Assembly: GCF_001597735.1 (NCBI RefSeq)
Contig: NZ_LUTS01000002.1
Span: 1 to 64,000 of the forward strand
Length of the DNA: 64,000 nucleotides
From: Neptuniibacter pectenicola
GTDB lineage: Bacteria; Pseudomonadota; Gammaproteobacteria; Pseudomonadales; Balneatricaceae
Direction: 5' to 3'
Shown piece after piece: positions 34,839 through 44,142 of this stretch (position 1 is the first letter of the stretch; each line of letters starts with the position of its first letter). Under the pieces are notes generated by a model. That model saw only the letters and a program-made list of their open reading frames with translations. It searched no databases and was not told the origin of the DNA. The translations under genes and the position numbers were made by a program.

Positions 34839-36088
34839 TGCTTAGTGCGATCATGTCATCTTCAACCCCGCAATCAAAGCTCGGTGTTTTGCCTTTTGAT
34901 CCATGGGTCTTAGGCTGCGCGATTGCGTTGATTTTGACTGGGTTTGTGATGATCAGTTCGGCCTCGTTAGATGTTGCAATGGAAAATAATGGTACGCCTT
35001 ATTACTACGTGATTAGACAGGCCTCTTTTATCGTTATCGCTTTAATCGGTGCCGTTATTGTCTGGAATTTCCCGATTAGTTTTTGGGAGCGAACTGGGCA
35101 CTGGTGGATGCTTGCTGCGGGTTTTTTATTGATTTTAGTGTTAATCCCGGGAGTAGGGAAAGGGGTTAATGGTAGTCATCGTTGGTTGCCTTTAGGGCCT
35201 TTAAACTTGCAGGCATCGGAAGTCGCAAAGTTTTGTATGGTGCTGTACATGGGCGGCTATTTGGTACGCCGTCTCCATGAGGTAAGACGCAGTTGGAAGG
35301 GGATCGCTAAGCCGACGCTACCTTTAGGAATTTTTTGTGTATTGCTCTACTTTGAACCTGACTTTGGTGCCTTAGTTGTGCTGATGGGAACGGTTATGGG
35401 CATGATCTTTTTAGGCGGTATGCGTTTTTCGCAGTTTTTAGTTGTAATTGTGAGTGTTGTGGCCTTATTAGGTTTGGTTGTGGGTTTACAGCCATACCGT
35501 GTTGCGCGATTGCAGAGCTTTTTGGACCCGTGGCAGGATCCTTTTGGTGCGGGTTATCAGTTGTCGCAAGCGCAAATTGCGTTTGGACGTGGTGAGTGGT
35601 TCGGTACGGGGTTGGGCAATAGTGTCCAGAAGCTTTTTTATCTGCCTGAAGCTCACACCGATTTTGTTTTTTCGGTTTTGGCTGAAGAGCTTGGTTTTAT
35701 TGGCGCTGCGTCACTGATTGTTTTATACGCAGTGCTAGTTGTAAATATTTTCCGTATAGGCCGGCGTGGGGAGAAAATGAAAGCGTTTTTTAAAGCCTAT
35801 GTTTGTTATGGCTTTGGAATTATTTTTGCTGGGCAGGCGCTCATTAATATCGGTGTGAATGTAGGTGCATTGCCGACCAAAGGTTTGACCTTACCTTTAG
35901 TGAGTTATGGCGGCAGTAGCTTATTGGTTAGTTGTGCCATGTTAGCGGTCATTTTAAGAATTGATTACGAACTAAAGAAAAGCCGATTTGATCTGTCGGC
36001 TACACGTGCAAAAGGGAAGTCGAATACGTCCGATGGTGCAGCGAAAAAACGGTCTAATGAAAGGGTTCAGCAAAAGGTGCATGTATGA
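34838..36088 (+). CDS. ftsW: septal peptidoglycan glycosyltransferase FtsW
   Basis: FtsW is the SEDS-family polymerase of septal glycan that works with FtsI. The 416-residue protein has ten predicted transmembrane helices. SEDS signatures include GVGKGVNGSHRWLPLGPLNLQASEVAKF, FLDPWQDPFGAGYQLSQAQIAFGRG, PEAHTDFVFSVLAEELGFIG and LTLPLVSYGGSSL. The catalytic-type Asp is in the PEAHTDF loop. An alternative start at residue 6 (MSSSTPQ) is possible. It overlaps murG by ATGA. Confidence 0.97.
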   Translation: MLSAIMSSSTPQSKLGVLPFDPWVLGCAIALILTGFVMISSASLDVAMENNGTPYYYVIRQASFIVIALIGAVIVWNFPISFWERTGHWWMLAAGFLLILVLIPGVGKGVNGSHRWLPLGPLNLQASEVAKFCMVLYMGGYLVRRLHEVRRSWKGIAKPTLPLGIFCVLLYFEPDFGALVVLMGTVMGMIFLGGMRFSQFLVVIVSVVALLGLVVGLQPYRVARLQSFLDPWQDPFGAGYQLSQAQIAFGRGEWFGTGLGNSVQKLFYLPEAHTDFVFSVLAEELGFIGAASLIVLYAVLVVNIFRIGRRGEKMKAFFKAYVCYGFGIIFAGQALINIGVNVGALPTKGLTLPLVSYGGSSLLVSCAMLAVILRIDYELKKSRFDLSATRAKGKSNTSDGAAKKRSNERVQQKVHV

Positions 36089-37176
36089 GTCAGCGTAAAA
36101 CACCGGTTGCCTTGGTTATGGCAGGAGGAACGGGAGGGCATGTGTTTCCTGCGCTTGCTACGGCAGAAAAAATGCAGGCTCAAGGTGTGCATGTCGAGTG
36201 GCTGGGATCTCGTCACGGTATTGAAGCGGATTTAGTGCCGGCTGCTGGATTGACGTTGCACTCTATTGAAGTGAGAGGTTTGCGAGGTAAGGGGAAACTC
36301 AGCCTGTTGTTAGCGCCGTTTAAATTGATTATTGCGTTATGGCAGGCACTACAGGTTGTGAGAAAGGTGAAGCCTGATGTTGTGCTTGGTATGGGTGGTT
36401 TTGCATCTGGCCCCGGAGGCGTTGCGGCATGGCTGATGAGAATTCCTTTAATCATCCATGAGCAAAACGCTGTGGCTGGTATGACAAATAAAGCGTTATC
36501 TAAGGTTGCTACGCGGGTGTTGGAAGCGTTTAAAGGGGCGTTTAAAGGTCGTGTAGCTACCGAATCTGTCGGGAATCCGGTGAGAGGGTCCATATTAGAG
36601 ATGCGTACGCCCCTTGAACGGATGGCGGCGCGTAATGGGAACATTCGGTTGCTCGTTGTTGGGGGGAGCTTAGGGGCTAAATCGATGAATGATCTGCTGC
36701 CTGAGGTATTGGCTGAGGTCCCTGAAGAGCAGCGCCCAGAGGTTTGGCATCAAACGGGTAAGCGCAATATTGAAGAGACGTTAGAGCGTTACAAAAAATT
36801 TAATATTAATGGCTGTAGGGTGGAGCCGTTTATTGATGCAATGGATGAGGCCTACGGTTGGGCTGATGTTGTGTTATGTCGAGCTGGGGCGTTAACCGTC
36901 AGTGAGCTGAGTATTGCAGGTGTTGCATCTATTTTGGTTCCCTTTCCTTATGCGGTTGATGATCACCAAACAAAGAATGCTGCGTTTTTGGCAGATAATG
37001 GTGCTGCGATTCTTGTGCAGCAGAACGATTTGAGCAGAGATGTTTTGAAACGTTTACTTACAGAACAGTTAAATCAGCGTGAGACGTTGATTGAAATGGC
37101 AAATAAAGCGTGTGCTCTTGGTAAACCTGAAGCAAGTGATAGGGTCGCAAACGTTTGTCTTGAGGCGATGAAATAA
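36085..37176 (+). CDS. murG: lipid II synthase (GlcNAc transferase) MurG
   Basis: MurG adds GlcNAc to lipid I on the inner face of the membrane, giving lipid II. The 363-residue GT28 protein has the N-terminal acceptor motif [19 protein letters not shown], then [14 protein letters not shown]. The donor-binding C-terminal domain has [21 protein letters not shown] and [21 protein letters not shown]. It overlaps ftsW upstream by four bases and murC downstream by one base. Confidence 0.98.
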   Translation: MSQRKTPVALVMAGGTGGHVFPALATAEKMQAQGVHVEWLGSRHGIEADLVPAAGLTLHSIEVRGLRGKGKLSLLLAPFKLIIALWQALQVVRKVKPDVVLGMGGFASGPGGVAAWLMRIPLIIHEQNAVAGMTNKALSKVATRVLEAFKGAFKGRVATESVGNPVRGSILEMRTPLERMAARNGNIRLLVVGGSLGAKSMNDLLPEVLAEVPEEQRPEVWHQTGKRNIEETLERYKKFNINGCRVEPFIDAMDEAYGWADVVLCRAGALTVSELSIAGVASILVPFPYAVDDHQTKNAAFLADNGAAILVQQNDLSRDVLKRLLTEQLNQRETLIEMANKACALGKPEASDRVANVCLEAMK

Positions 37177-38615
37177 TGGAACAACAAAATGCTTTTACAC
37201 GATTTGAAATACCCGAAATGCGCCGTATCAGCCGTATTCACTTTATCGGTATCGGCGGTGTGGGGATGTGTGGCATTGCAGAGGTTTTGCTTAACCAAGG
37301 TTATCAGATTTCAGGGTCTGACTTAAAAGCGTCAGCGACGACGGATCGCCTTGAGAAGTTGGGTATGTCCATTTTTATTGGTCATGCGACTGAGAATGTG
37401 TCAGGTGTTGATGTTGTTGTTGTGTCGACTGCGGTTAATGAAGAGAACCCTGAAGTCAAAGCAGCGCGTGGCCAGCGAATTCCAATTGTTCGCCGAGCCG
37501 AAATGTTGGCTGAGTTAATGCGTTACCGTCATGGTATAGCGGTTGCGGGTACCCACGGCAAAACAACAACGACAAGTCTATTGGCGTCTATTTTTGCGGA
37601 AGGTAAGTTAGATCCAACGTTTGTTATCGGTGGGCGCTTAAATAGTGCGGGTACAAACGCCAAAATGGGAACAAGCCGTTATCTTGTGGCTGAAGCTGAC
37701 GAGAGCGATGCTTCGTTTTTGCATCTGCAACCTATGGTCTCCATTGTGACGAACATTGATGCTGACCATATGGAAACCTATGGTAATGATTTCTCTGTTT
37801 TGAAGAAAACCTTTATCGAATTTCTCCATAACTTACCTTTTTACGGCTTAGCCGTGATGTGTATTGATGATCCTGTTGTGAGAGATATTTTGCCTGAGGT
37901 TAGCCGCCCTGTATTAACTTACGGCGTGTCTGATGATGCGGATTATCGAGCAGAAAATGTTCGCCAAGAGGGGATGTTTACTCGATTCACCGTTAAACGT
38001 CCTGAAGGGTTTGCGGACCTTAATGTGTCGTTAAATATGCCGGGTCATCATAATATGTTGAATGCCTTAGCGACGATCGTTGTCGCTACTGATGAAGGTA
38101 TTTCTGATGAGGCGATTTGTGCGGCCCTTACTAAGTTTGAAGGCGTCGGTCGCCGATTCCAAGTTTTGGGTGAAGTGGCGGTTAAAGGCGGGAATGCGAT
38201 GCTGGTGGATGACTATGGACATCATCCACGTGAAGTAAGCGCGGTGATTAAAGCGATTCGCGAAGGTTGGCCTGATAAGCGTCTAGTTATGATCAATCAG
38301 CCCCATCGTTATAGCCGTACACGTGATCTTTATGAAGACTTTGTTGAGGTTTTATCTGAAGTCGATATTTTGTTGTTGCTAGAGGTTTATGCCGCGGGAG
38401 AGGAGCCTGTTGCGGGGGCGGATAGCCGAAGTTTATGTCGCAGTATTCGTCAGCGTGGCCGTATTGACCCTGTTTTTGTGAGTGATAAAGATTTAGTGGC
38501 AGATGTTCTAAAAGGTATTTTGCAGCCAGGCGATCTACTGCTTACGCAAGGTGCAGGTGACATTACTGCATTGGCGCACCAGTTAAACCAGTTGTCTTTA
38601 GTTGCTGAGGATTGA
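37176..38615 (+). CDS. murC: UDP-N-acetylmuramate:L-alanine ligase
   Basis: MurC starts stem-peptide synthesis by joining L-alanine to UDP-MurNAc. The 479-residue protein has the nucleotide-binding N-terminus [20 protein letters not shown], the P-loop [32 protein letters not shown], and the C-terminal [15 protein letters not shown] and [12 protein letters not shown]. All catalytic motifs are intact. ddlB follows after 5 bp. No murB is in the cluster, as in many gammaproteobacteria. Confidence 0.98.
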   Translation: MEQQNAFTRFEIPEMRRISRIHFIGIGGVGMCGIAEVLLNQGYQISGSDLKASATTDRLEKLGMSIFIGHATENVSGVDVVVVSTAVNEENPEVKAARGQRIPIVRRAEMLAELMRYRHGIAVAGTHGKTTTTSLLASIFAEGKLDPTFVIGGRLNSAGTNAKMGTSRYLVAEADESDASFLHLQPMVSIVTNIDADHMETYGNDFSVLKKTFIEFLHNLPFYGLAVMCIDDPVVRDILPEVSRPVLTYGVSDDADYRAENVRQEGMFTRFTVKRPEGFADLNVSLNMPGHHNMLNALATIVVATDEGISDEAICAALTKFEGVGRRFQVLGEVAVKGGNAMLVDDYGHHPREVSAVIKAIREGWPDKRLVMINQPHRYSRTRDLYEDFVEVLSEVDILLLLEVYAAGEEPVAGADSRSLCRSIRQRGRIDPVFVSDKDLVADVLKGILQPGDLLLTQGAGDITALAHQLNQLSLVAED

Positions 38616-38620
38616 AATAG

Positions 38621-39568
38621 ATGAGTTTTGTGATCGATTCAGATTTAAAGGCGAGTTTTGGGCGTGTTGCGGTCATTTATGGTGGCAACTCATCTGAGCG
38701 CGCCGTGTCTTTAAAAAGTGGTGCAGCCGTGCTAGCGGGTTTGCAACGTGCGGGTGTAGAGGCTTTTGGAATCGATTTATACGGTGAGTCTGCAGATTTA
38801 GAGCCCTTGCGTCAGTTACAAGAGGAAGCGTTTGATCGTGCATTTCTTATTCTTCATGGTCCAGGTGGTGAGGATGGAACTCTGCAGGGCGCGTTAGAGA
38901 TGCTGGGTAAACCTTATACCGGTAGCGGCGTAGCAGCCTCAGCAATCGGTATGGATAAGTTGCGTACAAAGCAGCTGTGGTTAGGTGCGGGTTTACCAAC
39001 ACCACCGTTTGCAGTGTGTGGTCAACATGAGTCCTTAGATGAGGTGATTACGCGTTTAGGTACTCCGATTATTGTGAAACCTGCACATGAGGGCTCCAGC
39101 ATCGGTATGAGTAAGGTGCGCAGTCGTGCGGAATTAGCGGATGCATTAACAACCGCCGAAAGTTTTGATCGCACAGTTATTGCTGAGCGCTGGATGAGTG
39201 GTGATGAATATACAGTTGCGGTATTAGATGGAAAGGCGCTGTCTCCCATTTTACTGGTGACCAACCATGAGTTTTATGATTTTGATGCTAAATATGTAGC
39301 AAACGATACAGAGTATCGGTTTGACCATGGTTTGAGCGCTGAAAAAGATAAAGCGTTACGCGACCTCGCAGAAAAAGCGTTTGCCGCTGTAGGTTGTGCA
39401 GGTTGGGGGCGTGTGGATGTTATGCAGGATGAACATGGCGAGTTTCAGTTATTAGAAGTTAATACTGCGCCCGGGATGACGGATCATAGTTTAGTGCCGA
39501 TGGCCGCTAAACAGCAGGGTATTTCGTTTGAGCAATTGGTTGTAGAAATTTTAAAGACGGCTCACTGA
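38621..39568 (+). CDS. ddlB: D-alanine:D-alanine ligase
   Basis: The 315-residue ATP-grasp enzyme makes the D-Ala-D-Ala used by MurF. Motifs are VIYGGNSSERAVSLKSGAAV at the N-terminus, LHGPGGEDGTLQGALEMLGKPYTGSGV, IIVKPAHEGSSIGMSKV in the ATP-grasp domain and the metal-binding EVNTAPGMTDHSLVP. The Tyr of the SxGxxxSxxxxDK region and Arg/Glu ligands appear intact. It sits between murC and ftsQ, spaced by five and one bases. Confidence 0.97.
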   Translation: MSFVIDSDLKASFGRVAVIYGGNSSERAVSLKSGAAVLAGLQRAGVEAFGIDLYGESADLEPLRQLQEEAFDRAFLILHGPGGEDGTLQGALEMLGKPYTGSGVAASAIGMDKLRTKQLWLGAGLPTPPFAVCGQHESLDEVITRLGTPIIVKPAHEGSSIGMSKVRSRAELADALTTAESFDRTVIAERWMSGDEYTVAVLDGKALSPILLVTNHEFYDFDAKYVANDTEYRFDHGLSAEKDKALRDLAEKAFAAVGCAGWGRVDVMQDEHGEFQLLEVNTAPGMTDHSLVPMAAKQQGISFEQLVVEILKTAH

Positions 39569-39569
39569 T

Positions 39570-40421
39570 ATGGCGCTTTTCGACTTTCTGAAGCGAAAAG
39601 AGACGGAGGAGGTTGATGTTGAACCTGCTTTGTTTCCTCGAGGCGCAAGCCGTGAGGCGTTGGCTGATAAGACAGAAAGTACGTTAAAGACAGCGGGTGA
39701 TTTTGACCGCTGGTGGAAGCCTTTTGGGACGATCTCATCACTACTGATCTTTATCGGTGTGTTATGGGGGGTGAGTTATAACGTATGGGCGTGGTTGGAT
39801 AGGCCGGTAGAACAGATTGTTATTATTGGTACGGCTCAGCACTTAGATCGTAAAGCGTTGGCTGAAGATATAGGAACCGGTTTAAAACATGGGTTGTTGA
39901 GCGCTGACATTGTAGTTATTCGGGAGCTGGTTAGTGAACACCCCTGGGTACGTGTCGCTGCGATTAAGCGTGATTGGCCTAATCGCCTGGTGATTAACAT
40001 TGAAGAGGAAGTTCCTGTTGCACGGTGGGGTGAACGGGGCTTACTTAATCATCAGGGTGATATCTTTTGGCCTGAGTTGAAAGATGAATACCTCAGCTTA
40101 CCTCGGTTAAGTGGCCCGGCCCCTGAAACCGAGCGAGTGATGGCCCAGTTTCATGACCTGAGTCAGATGCTGAGGCAGGTAGGACTGAATGTGGTAAGCC
40201 TTAATTTGGAAGCTCGAGGTGCGTGGACATTTGAGCTAGACAACCAGATTAAGGTGACAGTGGGACGCGAAGCGATTAATGAGCGTTTGCGGCGGTTTTT
40301 GGATCTCTATCAGCTGAGATTGTCAAAACAGGTTGATGAGATAGAAGCAATTGATATTCGTTATACCCATGGTGTAGCGGTTAAGTGGCGAGAAAAACCC
40401 GAAGATGAAAATGCAGGGTAA
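39570..40421 (+). CDS. ftsQ: cell division protein FtsQ
   Basis: FtsQ is a bitopic divisome protein that recruits FtsL/FtsB. The 283-residue protein has a cytoplasmic N-terminus and a membrane helix at about 53-72 (TISSLLIFIGVLWGVSYNVW). A POTRA domain follows (PVEQIVIIGTAQHLDRKALAE...HPWVRVAAIKRDWPNRLVI), then the beta domain (about 150-270). It lies between ddlB and ftsA in canonical order with a 5-bp gap to ftsA. Confidence 0.95.
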   Translation: MALFDFLKRKETEEVDVEPALFPRGASREALADKTESTLKTAGDFDRWWKPFGTISSLLIFIGVLWGVSYNVWAWLDRPVEQIVIIGTAQHLDRKALAEDIGTGLKHGLLSADIVVIRELVSEHPWVRVAAIKRDWPNRLVINIEEEVPVARWGERGLLNHQGDIFWPELKDEYLSLPRLSGPAPETERVMAQFHDLSQMLRQVGLNVVSLNLEARGAWTFELDNQIKVTVGREAINERLRRFLDLYQLRLSKQVDEIEAIDIRYTHGVAVKWREKPEDENAG

Positions 40422-40426
40422 GGAAA

Positions 40427-41674
40427 ATGAGTAATTCGATGGATAACAATATGATTGTTGCCTTGGATATCGGTACATCTAAGGTGTTATGCCTTGTGGG
40501 TGAGATCGGTGTTGATGGTGCCATCGAAATAATAGGCATCGGCTCTCACGCATCAAGGGGGCTTAAAAAAGGCGTTGTTGTAAATATAGAGTCGACGGTC
40601 AGTTCAATACAGCGCGCGGTTGAAGAGGCTGAGTTGATGGCTGGGTGTAAAATTCATTCGGTCACCGTTGGCATCGCCGGTAGTCATATAAGTAGTTTGA
40701 ACTCGCACGGTATTGTTGCTGTACGTGATCGAGAAGTGACTGAATATGACCTTGAGCGTGTTATTGATGCGGCTAGGGCGGTTGCGATTCCTGCGGATCA
40801 AAAGATCCTACATATTTTGCCGCAAGAGTATGAGATCGACAGTTCGGAAGGTATTAAAGAACCGTTGGGCATGTCGGGTGTTCGTTTAGAGGCCAAAGTC
40901 CATTTAGTGACGGGGTCTGTAAATGCGGCTCAAAATATTGAGAAGTGTGTCCGTCGTTGCGGCCTAGAGGTTGATAACTTAGTCCTTGAGCAGTTGGCAT
41001 CGAGTTATTCCGTGTTAACGGAAGATGAGAAAGAGCTCGGCGTGTGTATGGTAGATATAGGTGGCGGTACGTCCGATATATCTATCTTTACCGGTGGTTC
41101 AATTAGGCACACCACAGTTATCCCTATAGCGGGTGACCAGGTGACTAATGACATCGCTATGGCGTTACGTACACCGACTCAACATGCGGAAGAGATAAAA
41201 ATTAAATATGCCTGTGCCTTGGCTCAACTTGCGACCGGTAGTGAAACCGTCAAAGTGCCCGGTGTAGGCGATCGACCGTCCAGAGATTTGTCCCGACAAG
41301 CGTTGGCTGAAGTTGTAGAGCCCCGTTACGAGGAGTTGTTTAGCCTGATCCAAGCAGAACTGCGTCGCAGTGGTTTTGAGGATCTGGTTGCGGCCGGCAT
41401 CGTTTTAACGGGAGGGACCTCAAAAATGGAGGGGGCGATTGAACTGGCAGAAGAGATTTTCCATATGCCGGTACGCCTAGCATCACCTCATGGTGTGCGG
41501 GGAATGGCAGATATTCTTAACAGCCCTATCTATGCCACAGGTATAGGGTTGTTGCAGTATGCACAGCATGACCATGTAGGCGGTAGTGTAGAGACGGTTA
41601 ATCAAGATGTAGCCTCTGCTCCACGGATAGGTGTTTTAGAAAAAATGAAAGCTTGGTTTAAAAGTAATTATTAA
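40427..41674 (+). CDS. ftsA: cell division protein FtsA
   Basis: FtsA is the actin-like membrane tether of the Z-ring. The 415-residue ATPase has MIVALDIGTSKVLCLVGEI (phosphate 1), the 1C domain, VCMVDIGGGTSDISIFTGG (phosphate 2) and VLTGGTSKMEGAIELAEEIF (adenosine). The C-terminal amphipathic helix IGVLEKMKAWFKSNY binds the membrane. The 94 bp to ftsZ contain a GTGCT...AGCAC stem just before a TAAAGGAG ribosome site. Confidence 0.97.
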   Translation: MSNSMDNNMIVALDIGTSKVLCLVGEIGVDGAIEIIGIGSHASRGLKKGVVVNIESTVSSIQRAVEEAELMAGCKIHSVTVGIAGSHISSLNSHGIVAVRDREVTEYDLERVIDAARAVAIPADQKILHILPQEYEIDSSEGIKEPLGMSGVRLEAKVHLVTGSVNAAQNIEKCVRRCGLEVDNLVLEQLASSYSVLTEDEKELGVCMVDIGGGTSDISIFTGGSIRHTTVIPIAGDQVTNDIAMALRTPTQHAEEIKIKYACALAQLATGSETVKVPGVGDRPSRDLSRQALAEVVEPRYEELFSLIQAELRRSGFEDLVAAGIVLTGGTSKMEGAIELAEEIFHMPVRLASPHGVRGMADILNSPIYATGIGLLQYAQHDHVGGSVETVNQDVASAPRIGVLEKMKAWFKSNY

Positions 41675-41768
41675 GCCAGCTTAAATCGATTTTTAATGTT
41701 TCGGCTGTTAATGATGTTTGGCAGCGAATTAGGGGATAGTGCTTGGTTGAGCACTAAAGGAGCTAACA

Positions 41769-42941
41769 ATGTTTGAACTGTTAGATAGCGTTCCACAAAA
41801 TGCAGTGATCAAAGTGATTGGTGTTGGTGGCGGTGGCGGCAATGCCGTTAAGCACATGGAAAGTGGTGATCTTGAGGGAGTTGAATTCGTATGTGCGAAT
41901 ACAGATGCACAGGCGCTTTCATCAATGTCTTCTCAGACGGTCATTCAACTTGGTAATGCCCTGACTAAAGGGTTAGGCGCAGGGGCAAATCCAGAAGTGG
42001 GTCGTCAAGCGGCTATGGAGGATCGAGATCGTATTGGCGAAATGCTGAAAGGCGCAGATATGGTCTTCATTACTGCAGGTATGGGGGGTGGTACCGGTAC
42101 AGGTGCAGCACCTATTGTGGCTGAAGTGGCGAAAGATATGGGAATTTTAACGGTTGCTGTCGTGACGAAGCCGTTCCCATTTGAAGGCCGCAAGCGCATG
42201 TCGATTGCCGCCGATGGCATTAAAGAGCTGCGTGAGAGTGTTGACTCGCTAATCATTATCCCAAATGAAAAATTGATGCAGGTACTTGGGCGCAATTGTA
42301 GTTTGTTGAATGCGTTTGAGTCCGCAAATGACGTGCTTAGAGGGGCGGTACAAGGTATCTCTGATCTAATTACGCGCCCAGGTATGATTAACGTGGATTT
42401 CGCCGATGTACGTACGGTGATGTCCGAAATGGGTATGGCGATGATGGGAACGGGTCATGCTCGAGGTGAAAATCGTGCAGCGGAAGCGGCAGAAAAAGCG
42501 ATTAAAAGCCCATTGCTTGATAATGTAGACCTTCGTGGTGCCAGTGGTATTTTGGTCAATATCACCGCAGGCATGGATTTAAGCCTAGGCGAGTTTACTG
42601 AGGTTGGTAATCAGATCGAAGAGTACGCTTCTGAAAATGCCACCATTGTCATTGGTACGGTTATCGAACCCGGTATGTCTGACGAATTGAAGGTAACGGT
42701 GGTTGCAACGGGGTTGGATAAGCCGCAAGAAGCCGTACGTCCTGTTCAAGACAATATGAAAAAAGTAGACGGAAGTTTGAACTTAGAACAAATTGACTTG
42801 CCTACTATTCTTCGTAGAAGAAAGAATGAAGCGTTAGATGGTCCTGCAGAGTTCACAGAAGATGTACTGAAACAAACGGGTACAGAAGGTGATGCGGGCT
42901 ATTTAGATATTCCTACTTTCTTAAGAAAGCAGGCAGACTAA
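41769..42941 (+). CDS. ftsZ: cell division protein FtsZ
   Basis: The 390-residue tubulin homologue polymerises into the Z-ring. The GTP-binding tubulin signature GGGTGTG is at 106-112, with [14 protein letters not shown] near the N-terminus and the T7-loop residues [11 protein letters not shown] present. The C-terminal linker (about 320-375) ends in the conserved peptide [12 protein letters not shown] that binds FtsA and ZipA. A strong AAAGGAG ribosome-binding site precedes the ATG. Confidence 0.98.
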   Translation: MFELLDSVPQNAVIKVIGVGGGGGNAVKHMESGDLEGVEFVCANTDAQALSSMSSQTVIQLGNALTKGLGAGANPEVGRQAAMEDRDRIGEMLKGADMVFITAGMGGGTGTGAAPIVAEVAKDMGILTVAVVTKPFPFEGRKRMSIAADGIKELRESVDSLIIIPNEKLMQVLGRNCSLLNAFESANDVLRGAVQGISDLITRPGMINVDFADVRTVMSEMGMAMMGTGHARGENRAAEAAEKAIKSPLLDNVDLRGASGILVNITAGMDLSLGEFTEVGNQIEEYASENATIVIGTVIEPGMSDELKVTVVATGLDKPQEAVRPVQDNMKKVDGSLNLEQIDLPTILRRRKNEALDGPAEFTEDVLKQTGTEGDAGYLDIPTFLRKQAD

Positions 42942-43042
42942 TATTAGGCAAACGCTTCGGGGGAAGGATTTATCTTTCTAAAAGATGATTTCTTTGTTAA
43001 TATCGCGCGGTAGTATGGCCCTTTTTATTTTTGGCAGATGGC

Positions 43043-43957
43043 ATGATTAAGCAGAGAACGTTAAAAAACAGCATTAAAGCAACAGGAATTGGTTTACACA
43101 CAGGTCAGAAAGTTTATCTGACCCTGAAACCAGCACCTGTCAATACAGGCATAGTATTCCGTCGCGTCGATTTAGACCCTATGGTTGAAATCTTGGCGCA
43201 CGCGCATAACGTTGCCGATACAACGTTGTCTACAAACTTGGCTAAAGACGGTGCGCGTATCGCTACTGTCGAGCATTTACTGTCCGCGATGGCGGGGTTA
43301 GGTATTGATAATGCTTATGTTGAGTTAAGTGCTGAAGAAGTACCTATTATGGACGGCAGTGCTGCGCCATTTGTGTTTCTTATTCAGTCTGCGGGCCTTG
43401 AAGAGCAGAATGCTGCGAAAGAGTTTATCCGTATTACTAAAGAAGTGACTGTTGAATCAGACGGGAAATCTGCTACGTTTAAACCGTTTGACGGCTTTAA
43501 AGTAGGCTTCAAAATTGAGTTTGATCACCCTGCGTTTGAAGGGCGAAAAATGGAATCATCTTTAGATTTTTCCAGTACGTCCTTTGTTAAAGAAGTAAGC
43601 CGTGCCCGTACATTTGGTTTTATGAGCGACTATGAATACCTTCGCTCACAAAATCTTGCGCTAGGTGGTAGCTTCGATAATGCCATTGTTGTAGATGATT
43701 ACCGTATCCTTAATGAAGACGGCCTTCGTTATGATGATGAGTTTGTTAAGCATAAAGTGCTTGATGCCGTTGGCGACCTTTACCTTTTAGGTAAGAGCTT
43801 AATCGGTGAGTTTTATGGAGATAAGTCAGGCCATTACCTGAATAACCGCCTATTACGTGAGCTGCTAGCGAATGAAGATGCATGGGAGATCGTTACATTT
43901 GAAGATAATGAAGAAAGTGCACCTATCTCTTATCAAAAGCCTATTTTAGCGCTCTGA
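43043..43957 (+). CDS. lpxC: UDP-3-O-acyl-N-acetylglucosamine deacetylase
   Basis: LpxC performs the committed step of lipid A synthesis. The start is ATG at 43043, giving MIKQRTLKN as in other LpxC proteins; an upstream TTG would add four residues. The 304-residue zinc enzyme has [39 protein letters not shown] (zinc His), [26 protein letters not shown] and the catalytic region [20 protein letters not shown]. It closes the dcw cluster with a strong terminator. Confidence 0.97.
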   Translation: MIKQRTLKNSIKATGIGLHTGQKVYLTLKPAPVNTGIVFRRVDLDPMVEILAHAHNVADTTLSTNLAKDGARIATVEHLLSAMAGLGIDNAYVELSAEEVPIMDGSAAPFVFLIQSAGLEEQNAAKEFIRITKEVTVESDGKSATFKPFDGFKVGFKIEFDHPAFEGRKMESSLDFSSTSFVKEVSRARTFGFMSDYEYLRSQNLALGGSFDNAIVVDDYRILNEDGLRYDDEFVKHKVLDAVGDLYLLGKSLIGEFYGDKSGHYLNNRLLRELLANEDAWEIVTFEDNEESAPISYQKPILAL

Positions 43958-43972
43958 TCCCTGATTTATAAG

Positions 43973-44002
43973 AAAACCGAACTCTATGTTCGGTTTTTTT
44001 TT
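43973..44002 (+). terminator. rho-independent terminator after lpxC
   Basis: AAAACCGAAC-TCTAT-GTTCGGTTTT is a perfect 10-bp stem followed by T residues, ending the dcw transcript. Confidence 0.92.
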
Positions 44003-44041
44003 GCATTTTATGTAAGGTTTTTATTAATTCGCCCTTTTAGA

Positions 44042-44071
44042 TTCAATTTCTGCCCCAAATAAAGGTAGAAT
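44042..44071 (+). promoter_or_regulatory. candidate secA promoter
   Basis: TTCAAT (44042-44047) and TAGAAT (44066-44071) are 18 bp apart, about 70 bp before secA. The -35 is poor. No secM-like stalling peptide is evident upstream. Confidence 0.35.
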
Positions 44072-44142
44072 GCTGAGTTAATTTTTTCCTCCTCTGAAAA
44101 GAGTCGAGGATCGTTTTAGACTTCATAGGTATAAGTCGAGAT

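Noticed and set aside
44003-44142. secM-like arrest peptide upstream of secA
   Set aside because: No open frame with a signal peptide and a FxxxxWIxxxxGIRAGP-like end fits in the interval.
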